Part shown: positions 1 to 6,641 of the stretch, piece by piece
How the letters are laid out: each line of letters begins with the position of its first letter
Position numbering within the stretch: position 1 is the stretch's first letter
Assembly (NCBI GenBank): GCA_003136795.1
Contig: PLDP01000161.1
Location: forward strand, 4,106-14,827
DNA length: 10,722 nt
Direction: 5' to 3'
DNA from: Actinomycetota bacterium
GTDB lineage: Bacteria; Actinomycetota; Thermoleophilia; Gaiellales; Gaiellaceae
The notes under the pieces: model-generated
Database searches by the model: none
Told to the model about the DNA's origin: nothing
Seen by the model: the letters and a program-made list of their open reading frames with translations, nothing else
Position numbers and translations under genes: made by a program

Positions 1-261
1 GAGAATCGCGACGACCATCGACGACGTGACAAGCAAGGCGGCGAGCGGCGTCAGCAAACCGAGCGCGAGCAGGAGCCCGCTCGCCTCAGAGACGGCAACG
101 AGCAGCGCGAGCACGCCCGGCAGGCGGAAGCCCATGCTGCCGAGCCAGCCGCGCGTGCCTGCGAGGCCGGGGCCGCCCCACCAGCCGAAGAGCTTTTGCG
201 CGCCGTGGGCGAAGAAGATCAGTCCGATCACGACCCGGAGCAGGAGCAGTCCATAGGACAC
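1..261 (-). CDS. DoxX-family membrane protein (C-terminus off the left edge)
   Basis: Only the first 87 codons are in the window. The product is hydrophobic, with a first membrane segment (about residues 4-24) running into FFAHGAQKLFGWWGG. This H-G-x-Q-K-L-F-G signature is typical of DoxX-family proteins. A G-W-L-G-S-M-G-F turn and two further membrane segments (about 48-70 and 72-87) follow. DoxX proteins are small four-helix inner-membrane proteins; some are linked to quinone or redox stress functions, but the role of this one cannot be told from sequence. The GTG start at 261 is chosen because a clear GGGAGG Shine-Dalgarno (minus strand, 275-270) lies 8 bases upstream. A nearby ATG at 254-252 is in another frame. 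The gene follows the MFS gene on the same strand after 52 bases, so it may be its operon partner or have its own promoter. Family call is confident, function is not. Confidence 0.85.
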   Translation of the reverse strand, partial: MSYGLLLLRVVIGLIFFAHGAQKLFGWWGGPGLAGTRGWLGSMGFRLPGVLALLVAVSEASGLLLALGLLTPLAALLVTSSMVVAIL

Positions 262-276
262 GGCGTTTGCCTCCCA

Positions 277-295
277 TTGATAGTTGAGGGATCAA
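277..295. promoter_or_regulatory. Short inverted repeat TTGAT-N9-ATCAA upstream of the DoxX gene
   Basis: Two 5-base arms, TTGAT (277-281) and ATCAA (291-295), face each other across 9 bases in the gap between the MFS stop and the DoxX ribosome binding site. A second TTGA (284-287) also pairs with TCAA (292-295). The stretch is AT-richer than its surroundings, as expected of a promoter or operator. No convincing -35/-10 pair could be fixed. It could be a regulator site for the DoxX gene or chance. Confidence 0.25.
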
Positions 296-313
296 AGATA
301 CCGATGCGCGCGC

Positions 314-1531
314 TCACGCGACGATGCGAACGCGTTTCCAGGCGAGCGGCACGAACCAGAGCACGGCCCCGAGGCAGCCGCCGATCGCAAGGATCGTCGT
401 CGGCGCGATCGTCGTCGCCGCCACGCCCGCGACCACGTAGCCGACGGGGGTGAGGCCGAGCGAGCCGAAGAAGTCGAAGCTCATCACCCGGGAGAGCAGG
501 TGCTCGGGGACGAGCTCGCTGATCAGCGTGAGCCACGCCGCGATGCCGATCCCGATCCACAGCCCGCGCCAGACCCCCGCCACGACCGCGAGCGGGTACC
601 ACGGCGAGAGCGCCACGACCACGATCCCGAGGTCGTTGATGCCGAACGCGGCGAAGCAGATCGCCACCCGCCACTTGCGCGGGTGCCAGCGCGCCCAGAT
701 CAGCGACCCGACCACCATGCCGGCCGCCATTGCGCTGAAGAGCAGGCCGTACGAGCCCACGCCGCGGTGATAGTGCGACTGCACGACACGCGGCAGCAGC
801 GCGGTGAACGGCGCCATGGCGAGCATCAAGATCACCGTCGCGGCGCTGATGCCGGTCCAGATCCACGGCACGCTGATCACGTACCGGAAGCCGGCCGCGA
901 GCTCCTTGCGCATGCCGAGCTGCGCGCTCGGCTGGATCGCGCGCGGCCGCGCGCGCCACAGCGCGCCGGCCGAGACGAGGAAGGAGGCGCTGTCGATGCC
1001 CCAGACCACCGTCGGCCCGGAGATCCCGTAGAGCCCGGCGGCGATCGCGGGGCCGACGATCGCGCTGCCCTGACGCGCGATGCCGATCCACGAGTTCGCC
1101 GACGGCAGCATCGGCAGATCGACGACGAGCGGGACGATGCCCCCGAAGGCAGGCTGGAAGAAGCCGTCGGCGAGCCCGAAGCAGACCGCGAGGGCGAGCA
1201 CGCCGGCCAGGCTCAGATGCCCGGTCGCGTCGACCACGCAGAACACGAGCATCACCACCGCGCGCGCGACGTCGGAGCCGATCATCAGCAGGCGGCGCGA
1301 GTACCGGTCGGCGAGCACGCCTCCCCAGAGCAGCGTCGTCAACATCGCGAGCGACTCGAGCGCCAGCACGAAGCCGAGCGAGCTCGCCTTCCCGGTCAGG
1401 TCGATGACCCGCCAGCCGAGCGCGACGATGAACGCGGCGTCGCCGACGAACGAGATCATCTGGCCGCCCCACAGCAGGCGGAAGTCGCGGCTCCTGAACG
1501 CAGCGAGGGTGCCTTGGCGCGGCTCGGTCAC
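314..1531 (-). CDS. MFS transporter, EntS/MFS_3-like exporter
   Basis: A 405-residue polytopic membrane protein with about twelve hydrophobic segments, the normal size for the major facilitator superfamily. The N-terminus (LAAFRSRDFRLLWGGQMISF then VGDAAF) is the usual opening of the MFS_3/EntS-like drug or siderophore exporter group. The loop between helices 2 and 3 carries MFS motif A as GGVLADRYSRRLL (about residues 70-82), with the conserved Asp and Arg residues. These proteins are normally proton-driven exporters; the substrate here is unknown. The GTG start at 1531 has no Shine-Dalgarno, but TAGCCT lies 6 bases upstream, as expected for a leaderless transcript. The gene diverges from the HAD gene, with 22 bases between start codons. 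The DoxX gene follows after 52 bases on the same strand. Confidence 0.9.
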   Translation of the reverse strand: MTEPRQGTLAAFRSRDFRLLWGGQMISFVGDAAFIVALGWRVIDLTGKASSLGFVLALESLAMLTTLLWGGVLADRYSRRLLMIGSDVARAVVMLVFCVVDATGHLSLAGVLALAVCFGLADGFFQPAFGGIVPLVVDLPMLPSANSWIGIARQGSAIVGPAIAAGLYGISGPTVVWGIDSASFLVSAGALWRARPRAIQPSAQLGMRKELAAGFRYVISVPWIWTGISAATVILMLAMAPFTALLPRVVQSHYHRGVGSYGLLFSAMAAGMVVGSLIWARWHPRKWRVAICFAAFGINDLGIVVVALSPWYPLAVVAGVWRGLWIGIGIAAWLTLISELVPEHLLSRVMSFDFFGSLGLTPVGYVVAGVAATTIAPTTILAIGGCLGAVLWFVPLAWKRVRIVA

Positions 1532-1537
1532 CGGCGG

Positions 1538-1547
1538 AGGCTATCGT
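1538..1547. promoter_or_regulatory. Candidate bidirectional leaderless promoter: two -10 hexamers sharing one TA
   Basis: Between the divergent MFS and HAD starts, the plus strand reads TATCGT (1542-1547), then 6 bases, then GTG at 1554. The minus strand reads TAGCCT (1543-1538), then 6 bases, then GTG at 1531. Both match TANNNT, the actinobacterial -10 pattern, and the 6-base gap would put +1 on the G of each GTG. The hexamers share the TA at 1542-1543, so one site could fire both ways. No -35 box is evident. A GGAGG at 1536-1540 lies 13 bases before the HAD start, rather far for a ribosome binding site. Inferred from motif position only. Confidence 0.45.
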
Positions 1548-1553
1548 CGGCCC

Positions 1554-2243
1554 GTGCTCCAAGCTGCGGTGTTCGACGTCGACTTCACAATCGCGAGACC
1601 GGGGCCGGACCTCGGCCCCGACGGCTACGTGCGCCTCGGGCGGCGGCACGGGCTCGAGCTCGACCCCGCGCGCTACGACGAGGCCCGCCGCGCGGCCTTC
1701 ATGACGTTGAAGCGCCACCCCGAGCTCGACCACGACGAGGAGATCTGGGTGCTCTTCACCCAGCGGATCATCGAGGCGATGGGCGGGACGGGCGACACGT
1801 ATGCGGCGGCGGTCGAGATGGAGGACGCGTGGTCGCATGCTCAACACTTCGAGCTCTACGACGACGCGCTGCCCGTGCTCACCGCGCTGCGCGCGGCCGG
1901 GTTGAAGATCGGCCTGCTCTCGAACACCGCGCGCGACCTCGACGAGTTCGTCGCGCACCACCTGTTGACCGTCGACGCCGTGCTGACCTCACGAGCTCAC
2001 GGCAAGACGAAGCCGCACGAGACGATCTTCCGACACATGCTCGAGCTGCTCGGCGTCGAGCCCGGGGACGCGGTGATGGTCGGCGACACGCTCGAGGACG
2101 ACGTTGAAGGGGCGCTCGCGGTCGGCATGCGCGCGGTGCTCGTCGACCGGGAGGGGCGCTACCCGGACCGTGTCGGGCGACTGGACGATCTTCGATTGCT
2201 GCCTGCGGCGCTCGGCCTCGACCGTCTACAGTCAACGTCGTGA
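1554..2243 (+). CDS. HAD-superfamily hydrolase
   Basis: A 229-residue type I haloacid-dehalogenase-like hydrolase, probably a small-molecule phosphatase. All four motifs are visible. Motif I is VFDVDFT, with nucleophile Asp8 and acid/base Asp10. Motif II is LLSNT (Ser123 to Thr125). Motif III is the lysine in GKTKP (Lys153, or Lys151). Motif IV is VGDTLEDDVEGA, with Asp178 and Asp183 as magnesium ligands. The cap lies in the helical stretch between about residues 15 and 95. The substrate cannot be predicted. The GTG at 1554 is chosen because the protein opens right before the first beta strand, as HAD proteins do, and a TANNNT -10-like box lies 6 bases upstream. Its stop overlaps the NfeD start (GTGA, 2240-2243), implying translational coupling and a shared operon with NfeD and SPFH. 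Confidence 0.9.
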   Translation: MLQAAVFDVDFTIARPGPDLGPDGYVRLGRRHGLELDPARYDEARRAAFMTLKRHPELDHDEEIWVLFTQRIIEAMGGTGDTYAAAVEMEDAWSHAQHFELYDDALPVLTALRAAGLKIGLLSNTARDLDEFVAHHLLTVDAVLTSRAHGKTKPHETIFRHMLELLGVEPGDAVMVGDTLEDDVEGALAVGMRAVLVDREGRYPDRVGRLDDLRLLPAALGLDRLQSTS

Positions 2244-2665
2244 GTTGGCTCATTTGGGTCGTCGCGGCGGTTGCCCTGGCGATCGGAGAGGTGCTGACGC
2301 CGGGGCTCTTCTTCCTCGGACCGGTTGCACTCGCCGCCGCCGCCGCCGCGCTTGCGTCCCTGCTCGGCGCGGGGACGATCGGCTCGTTCGTCGTCTTCAT
2401 CGTGTGCTCGATGGCGTCGCTCGCGTTCCTGCGCCCGGTCGCCCGTCGGCACATCCGGCTGCCGGTGCTCTCGCGTACCGGCACCGACGCGCTGGTCGGC
2501 CGCAAGGCGGTCGTGACGCACCGTGTCGATGCGACCGGTGGACGCGTCCACATCGGCGGCGAGGACTGGTCGGCTCGTTCCTACTTGGACGGAGAGGTCT
2601 TCGCCGAGGGCCAGACCGTCGACATCATCCAGATCGAGGGCGTCACCGCTCTCGTCGCCGAATAG
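2240..2665 (+). CDS. NfeD-family membrane protein (short form)
   Basis: A 141-residue protein with two or three membrane segments in residues 1-66, the first with the typical GEVLTPG motif. A soluble C-terminal OB-fold domain follows (about 79-141). That half shows the NfeD pattern: LVGRKAVVTHRVDATGGRVH, then IGGEDWSARS, then V-D-I-I-Q-I-E-G-V-T-A-L-V. It lacks the N-terminal ClpP-like protease of long NfeD proteins, so it is the short form that pairs with stomatin-like proteins. The SPFH gene follows 10 bases downstream, the conserved arrangement for these families. The GTG start overlaps the HAD stop and has no clear Shine-Dalgarno of its own, so translation probably depends on ribosomes finishing the HAD gene. 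Confidence 0.92.
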   Translation: MSWLIWVVAAVALAIGEVLTPGLFFLGPVALAAAAAALASLLGAGTIGSFVVFIVCSMASLAFLRPVARRHIRLPVLSRTGTDALVGRKAVVTHRVDATGGRVHIGGEDWSARSYLDGEVFAEGQTVDIIQIEGVTALVAE

Positions 2666-2675
2666 GGGGTCCGCT

Positions 2676-3566
2676 GTGGCAATCCTGATCGTGCTCGCCG
2701 TGATCGTGCTCTTTGTGCTGCTCCTGCTCGCGAAGACCGTGCGCGTGATCCCCCAGGCGCGCGCCGGCGTCGTCGAGCGCCTCGGCCGCTACTCGCGCAC
2801 GCTCACGCCGGGGCTGACGCTCGTGATCCCGTTCATCGATCGCGTCAGGCCGCTCCTCGACCTGCGCGAGCAGGCCGTCTCGTTCGACCCGCAGCCGGTG
2901 ATCACCGAGGACAACCTCGTCGTCAACATCGACACGGTCATCTACTTCCAGATCACCGACCCGAAGTCGGCGACGTACGAGATTGCGAACCCGGTCAACG
3001 CGATCGACTTGCTGACCGTCACGACGCTGCGCAACGTGATCGGCGGCATGACGCTGGAGCAGACGCTCACCTCGCGCGAGACGATCAACGACCAGCTGCG
3101 CGGGAACCTCGACGAGGCAACCGGGAAGTGGGGCATCCGCGTCCATCGCGTCGAGCTGAAGTCCGTCGATCCGCCGCCTTCGATCAAGGACACGATGGAG
3201 AAGCAGATGCGTGCGGACCGCGAGAAGCGCGCGGCGGTGCTGCAGGCCGAGGGGATCAAGCAGGCGGCGATTCTCACCGCCGAAGGCGAGAAGCAGTCGG
3301 CGATCCTCAAGGCAGAGGGCCAGCGGCAGGCGGCCATTCTCGCCGCGGAAGGCGAGGCAAAGGCGATCGAGACCGTTTTCAAGGCGATTCACGACGGAAA
3401 CCCCGATCCGCAGCTCCTCGCCTACCAGTATCTCCAGGTTCTGCCCCAGATCGCGCAGGGCGACGCGAACAAGGTCTGGGTGATCCCGAGCGAGATCACG
3501 AAGGCTCTCGGGAGCATCTCCGACCGCATGCTCCCTCAAGCGGGGGACAAGTCGGATACAACGTAG
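2676..3566 (+). CDS. SPFH/stomatin-like membrane protein (QmcA/paraslipin type)
   Basis: A 296-residue membrane-anchored scaffold protein of the stomatin/prohibitin/flotillin/HflK-C superfamily. Residues 2-19 form one N-terminal membrane helix. The SPFH domain follows (about 23-180), recognised by VRVIPQARAGVVERLGRYSR, TPGLTLVIPFIDRV, DNLVVNIDTVIYFQITDP and the VELKSVDPP segment. Residues 181-235 form a charged coiled coil with four 11-residue repeats. The tail contains LLAYQYLQVLPQIAQGDANK and a KVWVIPSE strand typical of the group. Family members form large rings that organise membrane domains or guard proteases. The GTG start at 2676 is preceded by AGGGGG with good spacing, and upstream in-frame codons lie inside nfeD. 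It pairs with NfeD directly upstream. Confidence 0.94.
   Translation: MAILIVLAVIVLFVLLLLAKTVRVIPQARAGVVERLGRYSRTLTPGLTLVIPFIDRVRPLLDLREQAVSFDPQPVITEDNLVVNIDTVIYFQITDPKSATYEIANPVNAIDLLTVTTLRNVIGGMTLEQTLTSRETINDQLRGNLDEATGKWGIRVHRVELKSVDPPPSIKDTMEKQMRADREKRAAVLQAEGIKQAAILTAEGEKQSAILKAEGQRQAAILAAEGEAKAIETVFKAIHDGNPDPQLLAYQYLQVLPQIAQGDANKVWVIPSEITKALGSISDRMLPQAGDKSDTT
3234..3365 (+). repeat. Four tandem 33-bp units encoding an 11-residue coiled-coil repeat
   Basis: Residues 187-230 of the SPFH protein are four consecutive hendecads: AVLQAEGIKQA, AILTAEGEKQS, AILKAEGQRQA and AILAAEGEAKA. The shared core is A-[IV]-L-x-A-E-G-x-x-[QK]-x. Eleven-residue periodicity gives a nearly straight, slightly right-handed coiled coil, and such repeats are typical of this part of stomatin-like proteins. 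The DNA copies have diverged, so this is an old protein repeat rather than a recent tandem duplication. Confidence 0.85.
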
Positions 3567-3580
3567 GGGTGCGGCTGCCG

Positions 3581-3592
3581 ATGATCCGGTAG
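3581..3592 (+). other. Three-codon mini-ORF abutting the TTG start of the next gene
   Basis: In the 26-base gap after the SPFH stop, ATG ATC CGG TAG sits immediately before the TTG start codon at 3593. An AGGGG (3565-3569) lies 11 bases before this ATG and would suit it better than the TTG. Ribosomes could terminate at the TAG and reinitiate on the adjoining TTG. This is a weak inference; the mini-ORF may be chance. Confidence 0.2.
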
Positions 3593-4552
3593 TTGCGCCT
3601 CCTTCTGAAGCGTCTGCTCAACACCCTCTTCGTCCTCGCGGCTCTCGTGGTGACGGCCCTCGTCGTGCGGCATTTCGTGCGCTCGGGCTGGCCGCTCCAT
3701 CACGCCAACTTCTGGCTCGTTGCGCTTGCCGCCGTGATCCTGCTCGGCGCGTACGCCGCGAAGGCGTGGGGCTGGCAGCGGCTGTTCCGGAGCGGGCAGC
3801 GTCCCGCGATGCTCACGCTCGCCGCGGCGGGCGGCGCGGCATCGGTCGGCGGGATCGCCCTGCCGGGCCGCTGCGACGAGGTGATCCGTGTGGCGGTCGT
3901 GCGCAGGTGCAGGCGCCGCCGCGCGAGCCTCGGTGCCGTTGCGCTCTCGCTGTTCCTGCTCGGCCTGCTCGACAGCGCGGCGCTCGCGCCGCTCGCGTCG
4001 GTGGCTGTCGCGGTCGCGCACGTTCACGGCTGGATGCAGATCGGGCTGATCGTCGTCGCGGTGGCGGGAGTCGCCGCTGCGGGCGTCGTCGTCACGCTGC
4101 CTCGGCTGGCGCGGCTCGACCTGTTCTCGCGGTTCAAGCTCGCGCGCTGGGTCGGCGACAACGCGACGCCGCCGCGCGAGGCAGCGTGGGCCTGGCTCGC
4201 CGTCGCCACCTCATGGGTCTTGCGCGCGCTGGCGATCTTCGTGCTGCTCGCCGCGCTCGGCTTCGGCGTCGACTTCGCGATGGCGCTCGCTTTCGTCTGC
4301 GCGTCGTCGGCGGCGGCGGTCCTGCCGATCGCACCGGCCGGCGCCGCGATGCAGGCCGGTGCGGGCGCGGCGATCCTGATCGCGTCCGGCGTGCACGCAG
4401 AAGATGCTGTTGCCTTCGGCATCGCAGCGCAGGCGCTCCTGATGGCGGCCGGCGCGACGTTCGTGCTCGCCCTCGCGGCCTGGCATGCGCAGGGCCGGAT
4501 TCAGCAGTTCGCGGTTGCCGGGCAGCTGCGCAGAACGCGCACCCTCGGATAG
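3593..4552 (+). CDS. YbhN/UPF0104-type membrane protein (LPG synthase transmembrane region family)
   Basis: A 319-residue membrane protein with about eight hydrophobic segments. Two features place it in the lysylphosphatidylglycerol-synthase transmembrane family. The ALPGRCDEVIRV segment (residues 89-100) matches the P-G-R-x-x-E-V-x-R loop of YbhN-like proteins. A late VLPIAPAGAAMQAGAGAAIL segment occupies the position of the family's P-G-G-x-G motif, although its glycines are partly replaced by alanine. The soluble aminoacyl-transferase domain of MprF is absent, so it is a flippase-like or lipid-handling membrane part only. The start must be at or after TTG 3593, because an in-frame TAG lies directly before it; TTG gives a complete first membrane helix. 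It lies 26 bases after the SPFH gene, probably in the same operon. Its last 52 bases overlap the convergent gene. Confidence 0.8.
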   Translation: MRLLLKRLLNTLFVLAALVVTALVVRHFVRSGWPLHHANFWLVALAAVILLGAYAAKAWGWQRLFRSGQRPAMLTLAAAGGAASVGGIALPGRCDEVIRVAVVRRCRRRRASLGAVALSLFLLGLLDSAALAPLASVAVAVAHVHGWMQIGLIVVAVAGVAAAGVVVTLPRLARLDLFSRFKLARWVGDNATPPREAAWAWLAVATSWVLRALAIFVLLAALGFGVDFAMALAFVCASSAAAVLPIAPAGAAMQAGAGAAILIASGVHAEDAVAFGIAAQALLMAAGATFVLALAAWHAQGRIQQFAVAGQLRRTRTLG

Positions 4553-5790
4553 CCCTTCTGCCACGTCAGCCGAATCCGCACGGATGCGGCGTCGTTGTCG
4601 TACCGGAGCTCGTGTAGCTGCATCGACGCGTTGACGCGATGCGTCAGGTCGTAGATGCCTGCGGGAACGTTCGTGACGTCGACGTTCTGGCCGTGGAAGA
4701 ACGCGGGGTAGCGGTCGGTATAGCCCGGCGTCGTTCCCATCACGACCCGTCTCGCCTCCGGGTGGTACTGCTGGCAGTTACCGAGAAAGTGAGGGCGCCG
4801 GCCGGGCCACTTGCCCGGCGCCGTGCCCCAGTGGTCGGCGAGGCAGAAACCGCTCTTGCGGTCGCGGACGAGTGTCTGACCCGCGAGCGTGCGCAGCGTG
4901 AAGCTGTCGAAGCGCATCAGATGCCAGTGGTGATGGGGCGGCGAGTTCGTGTAGCGGAACTGCGCGACATTCCAGTAGGTGCGCACCTTGCCGTTCGCGA
5001 GACGGACGAGCTGCGTGCCGATCATGCGCTTCTGGCCCGGTGGGCGCACTCCGACGAACGTGGACGGCCCGAGGCCGATGTTGTCGACGAGCGAGGTGAA
5101 GCCGAGCAGCCAACGCCCGGGGCCGCCGGCGATCGTCAGGTCGGTCGGCGCGCGCTGTTTGAAGTCCGGCAGCAGTTCGCGCACGCGCGCGGCCGGGCGC
5201 CACGCGGGCTGCTCGCCCCGGGTGACGGCGTGGCCGTCGACGAAGATCGTGCCGTCGCTCACCCAGGCGAGCTTGCCGGACGGTGACCAGGCCGGCTCCG
5301 TCCCGGTCCCGACGACGGCGCCACCCACGACGATCTGCCCGTCCTGCACGACGGCGAGTTGCCCCTTGGGCCCGTACGCCGGATCCTCGCCGACGTCTGC
5401 GACGAGCGCGTCGCCGCCGTACCAGCGGGCGGTGATCACCTCGCCGTCCCGGTCGAAGGCGAGACGCGTGCCGTCGGGCGACCACGAGGGATGGGCGCCA
5501 GCCGCGAGGCGCCGCTCGTCGAGCCCGTCGACGCGGATCGTCCAGACCGCGCCGTCGCGCGTGAACGCGATCCGCCGCCCGTTCGGCGACCAGGCAGGCT
5601 CGTCGGCGTCGTCCGTGAGCTTGGCGAGATGCGTGCCGTCCGCGTCGGCGTCCCAGAGGTTGCCGCGCGTGACGAACGCGATGCGCTGCGCGTCGGAGCT
5701 CCAGGTGGGCGCGTAGCCGATCGGCAGGACCCGGTGGGCGCCGATGTGAATTCCGAGCAGCGCGAAAGCGAGAGCCGCGAGCGCGTTCAC
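4501..5790 (-). CDS. Exported TolB-like beta-propeller fused to a lysyl oxidase-type copper domain
   Basis: A 429-residue protein with an N-terminal export signal or anchor (about residues 2-20). Five or six propeller blades follow (about 25-200), each with a [P]-x-W-S-P-[DN]-G-x-[RK]-[IL]-A-F type strand; clear copies lie near residues 64-80, 100-112 and 165-176. The C-terminal part (about 204-410) matches lysyl oxidase: LLPDFKQRAPTDL, then a copper site HHHWH (His286, His288, His290; 4935-4921) followed by LMRFDSF. Lys312 in RKSGFCLAD and Tyr361 in the D-x-Y of PGYTDRYPA line up with the Lys and Tyr that form the lysine tyrosylquinone cofactor in animal LOX. An amine oxidase acting outside the membrane is therefore predicted; the substrate is unknown. 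The GTG start at 5790 overlaps the CoA-transferase stop (GTGA); upstream in-frame codons lie in that gene and do not resemble a signal peptide. Confidence 0.85.
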   Translation of the reverse strand: MNALAALAFALLGIHIGAHRVLPIGYAPTWSSDAQRIAFVTRGNLWDADADGTHLAKLTDDADEPAWSPNGRRIAFTRDGAVWTIRVDGLDERRLAAGAHPSWSPDGTRLAFDRDGEVITARWYGGDALVADVGEDPAYGPKGQLAVVQDGQIVVGGAVVGTGTEPAWSPSGKLAWVSDGTIFVDGHAVTRGEQPAWRPAARVRELLPDFKQRAPTDLTIAGGPGRWLLGFTSLVDNIGLGPSTFVGVRPPGQKRMIGTQLVRLANGKVRTYWNVAQFRYTNSPPHHHWHLMRFDSFTLRTLAGQTLVRDRKSGFCLADHWGTAPGKWPGRRPHFLGNCQQYHPEARRVVMGTTPGYTDRYPAFFHGQNVDVTNVPAGIYDLTHRVNASMQLHELRYDNDAASVRIRLTWQKGYPRVRVLRSCPATANC

Positions 5791-6641
5791 TCGAGCTCGT
5801 CGGCTGCTTCGGCGAGCGTCAACACCGGTCCCACACAGGCGTCCTTCCCCTCGAGAAGCGTTCGCCAATCATGCAACGGCCGCGTGCGAAACAGCTCGGC
5901 GAGCTCGGGCAGTTCCGGCTCGAACGCACGGTCGGCGAGGTCGGGGCGTTCGAGGAGCTCGCACAGGTTGCGCCAGAACTTCGGCTCGAGCGCGGCGACC
6001 GTCAGGTACCTGCCGTCGGCGGTCTCGTAGATCCGGTAGCAGGCGACGCCTCCGGTGAGCAGACGCGGCAGCGGGTCTCCGCTCAGCCTGTGCGCGACGA
6101 AGCGGTGCGCGTTGTGCGTCATCGAGACGACGATACGCGCGCCCCGTCCGGTGCGGCCCCGTTCGAGGAGCGCGGCGAGCACCTCGATCACCGCGCCCTG
6201 CGCGCCGGCTGCGAGGTCCGCGATCTGCACCGGCGGGACGGCCGGGGCGGTGTCCGCGAGGGCGCCCGAGTAGCCGAGGTAGTTCAGGTCGTGGCCCGCG
6301 TCCCTGGCCCGCGGCCCGTCTGCGCCGAAGCCGGTGATCGAGCAGAGGATCGCGGTCGGGGGGAGGTCGACCGCGAGGCGCTCCCAGACGCCCGGTCGGA
6401 ACCCCTCCAGCACGACGTCGGCGTCCGCGAGCGCGGCGGGAGGCGGCGCGGTGCGGGCATCCCATGCAACGATCTCCTTCCCCTCGTTCAGCGCCTGGTA
6501 CCAGCCCGGCGGCATCGGGTCGCCTTCGGGCGGCTCCACCTTCACGACGCGGGCGCCGAGGCGCAGCAGCTCGCGGCTCGCGAACGGACCGGGCAGCTGG
6601 CGCGTGAAATCGACGACCGTTACTCCGGAGAGCGAGCCCAT
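5787..6641 (-). CDS. CaiB/BaiF family III CoA-transferase, alpha-methylacyl-CoA racemase-like, short
   Basis: A 284-residue member of the family III CoA-transferases. It opens with the classic LSGVTVVDFTRQLPGPFAS and GARVVKVEPPEGDP segments. Candidate catalytic residues match the racemase MCR/AMACR: His117 in GHDLNYLGYSGAL, Asp142 in IADLAAG, and Glu219 in VAALEPKFW. This makes an acyl-CoA racemase more likely than a transferase, as needed to prepare branched acyl-CoAs for oxidation, but the two cannot be separated by eye. Family members are usually about 350-400 residues. This one stops just after the conserved PVLTLAEA segment and lacks the usual C-terminal return to the large domain. Its stop overlaps the start of the next gene, so the short form seems settled. 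The ATG lies in a CATG shared with the divergent TetR gene. Confidence 0.88.
   Translation of the reverse strand: MGSLSGVTVVDFTRQLPGPFASRELLRLGARVVKVEPPEGDPMPPGWYQALNEGKEIVAWDARTAPPPAALADADVVLEGFRPGVWERLAVDLPPTAILCSITGFGADGPRARDAGHDLNYLGYSGALADTAPAVPPVQIADLAAGAQGAVIEVLAALLERGRTGRGARIVVSMTHNAHRFVAHRLSGDPLPRLLTGGVACYRIYETADGRYLTVAALEPKFWRNLCELLERPDLADRAFEPELPELAELFRTRPLHDWRTLLEGKDACVGPVLTLAEAADELE

Noticed and set aside
228..2107. Very long open frames on both strands (577 codons minus, 228-1961; 607 codons plus, 284-2107) over the MFS and HAD genes
   Set aside because: Their products are Arg/Ala/Asp-rich low-complexity strings with no domain, and they lie over genes with clear family motifs. 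This is the normal shadow effect in GC-rich DNA.
2643..3539. 298-codon minus-strand open frame opposite the SPFH gene
   Set aside because: Arg/Leu/Asp-rich repeat-like product that mirrors the SPFH codons; no domain, no ribosome site, and the plus-strand SPFH match is unmistakable.
5740..5800. Frameshift that would restore a full-length CoA-transferase
   Set aside because: No other frame downstream of 5787 continues the family's C-terminal pattern; that DNA encodes the LOX protein's signal peptide and first blade.
5791..5868. 26-codon N-terminal extension of the propeller-LOX gene to 5868
   Set aside because: It lies inside the CoA-transferase gene, is Arg-rich and would bury the signal peptide; GTG 5790 gives a hydrophobic N-terminus.
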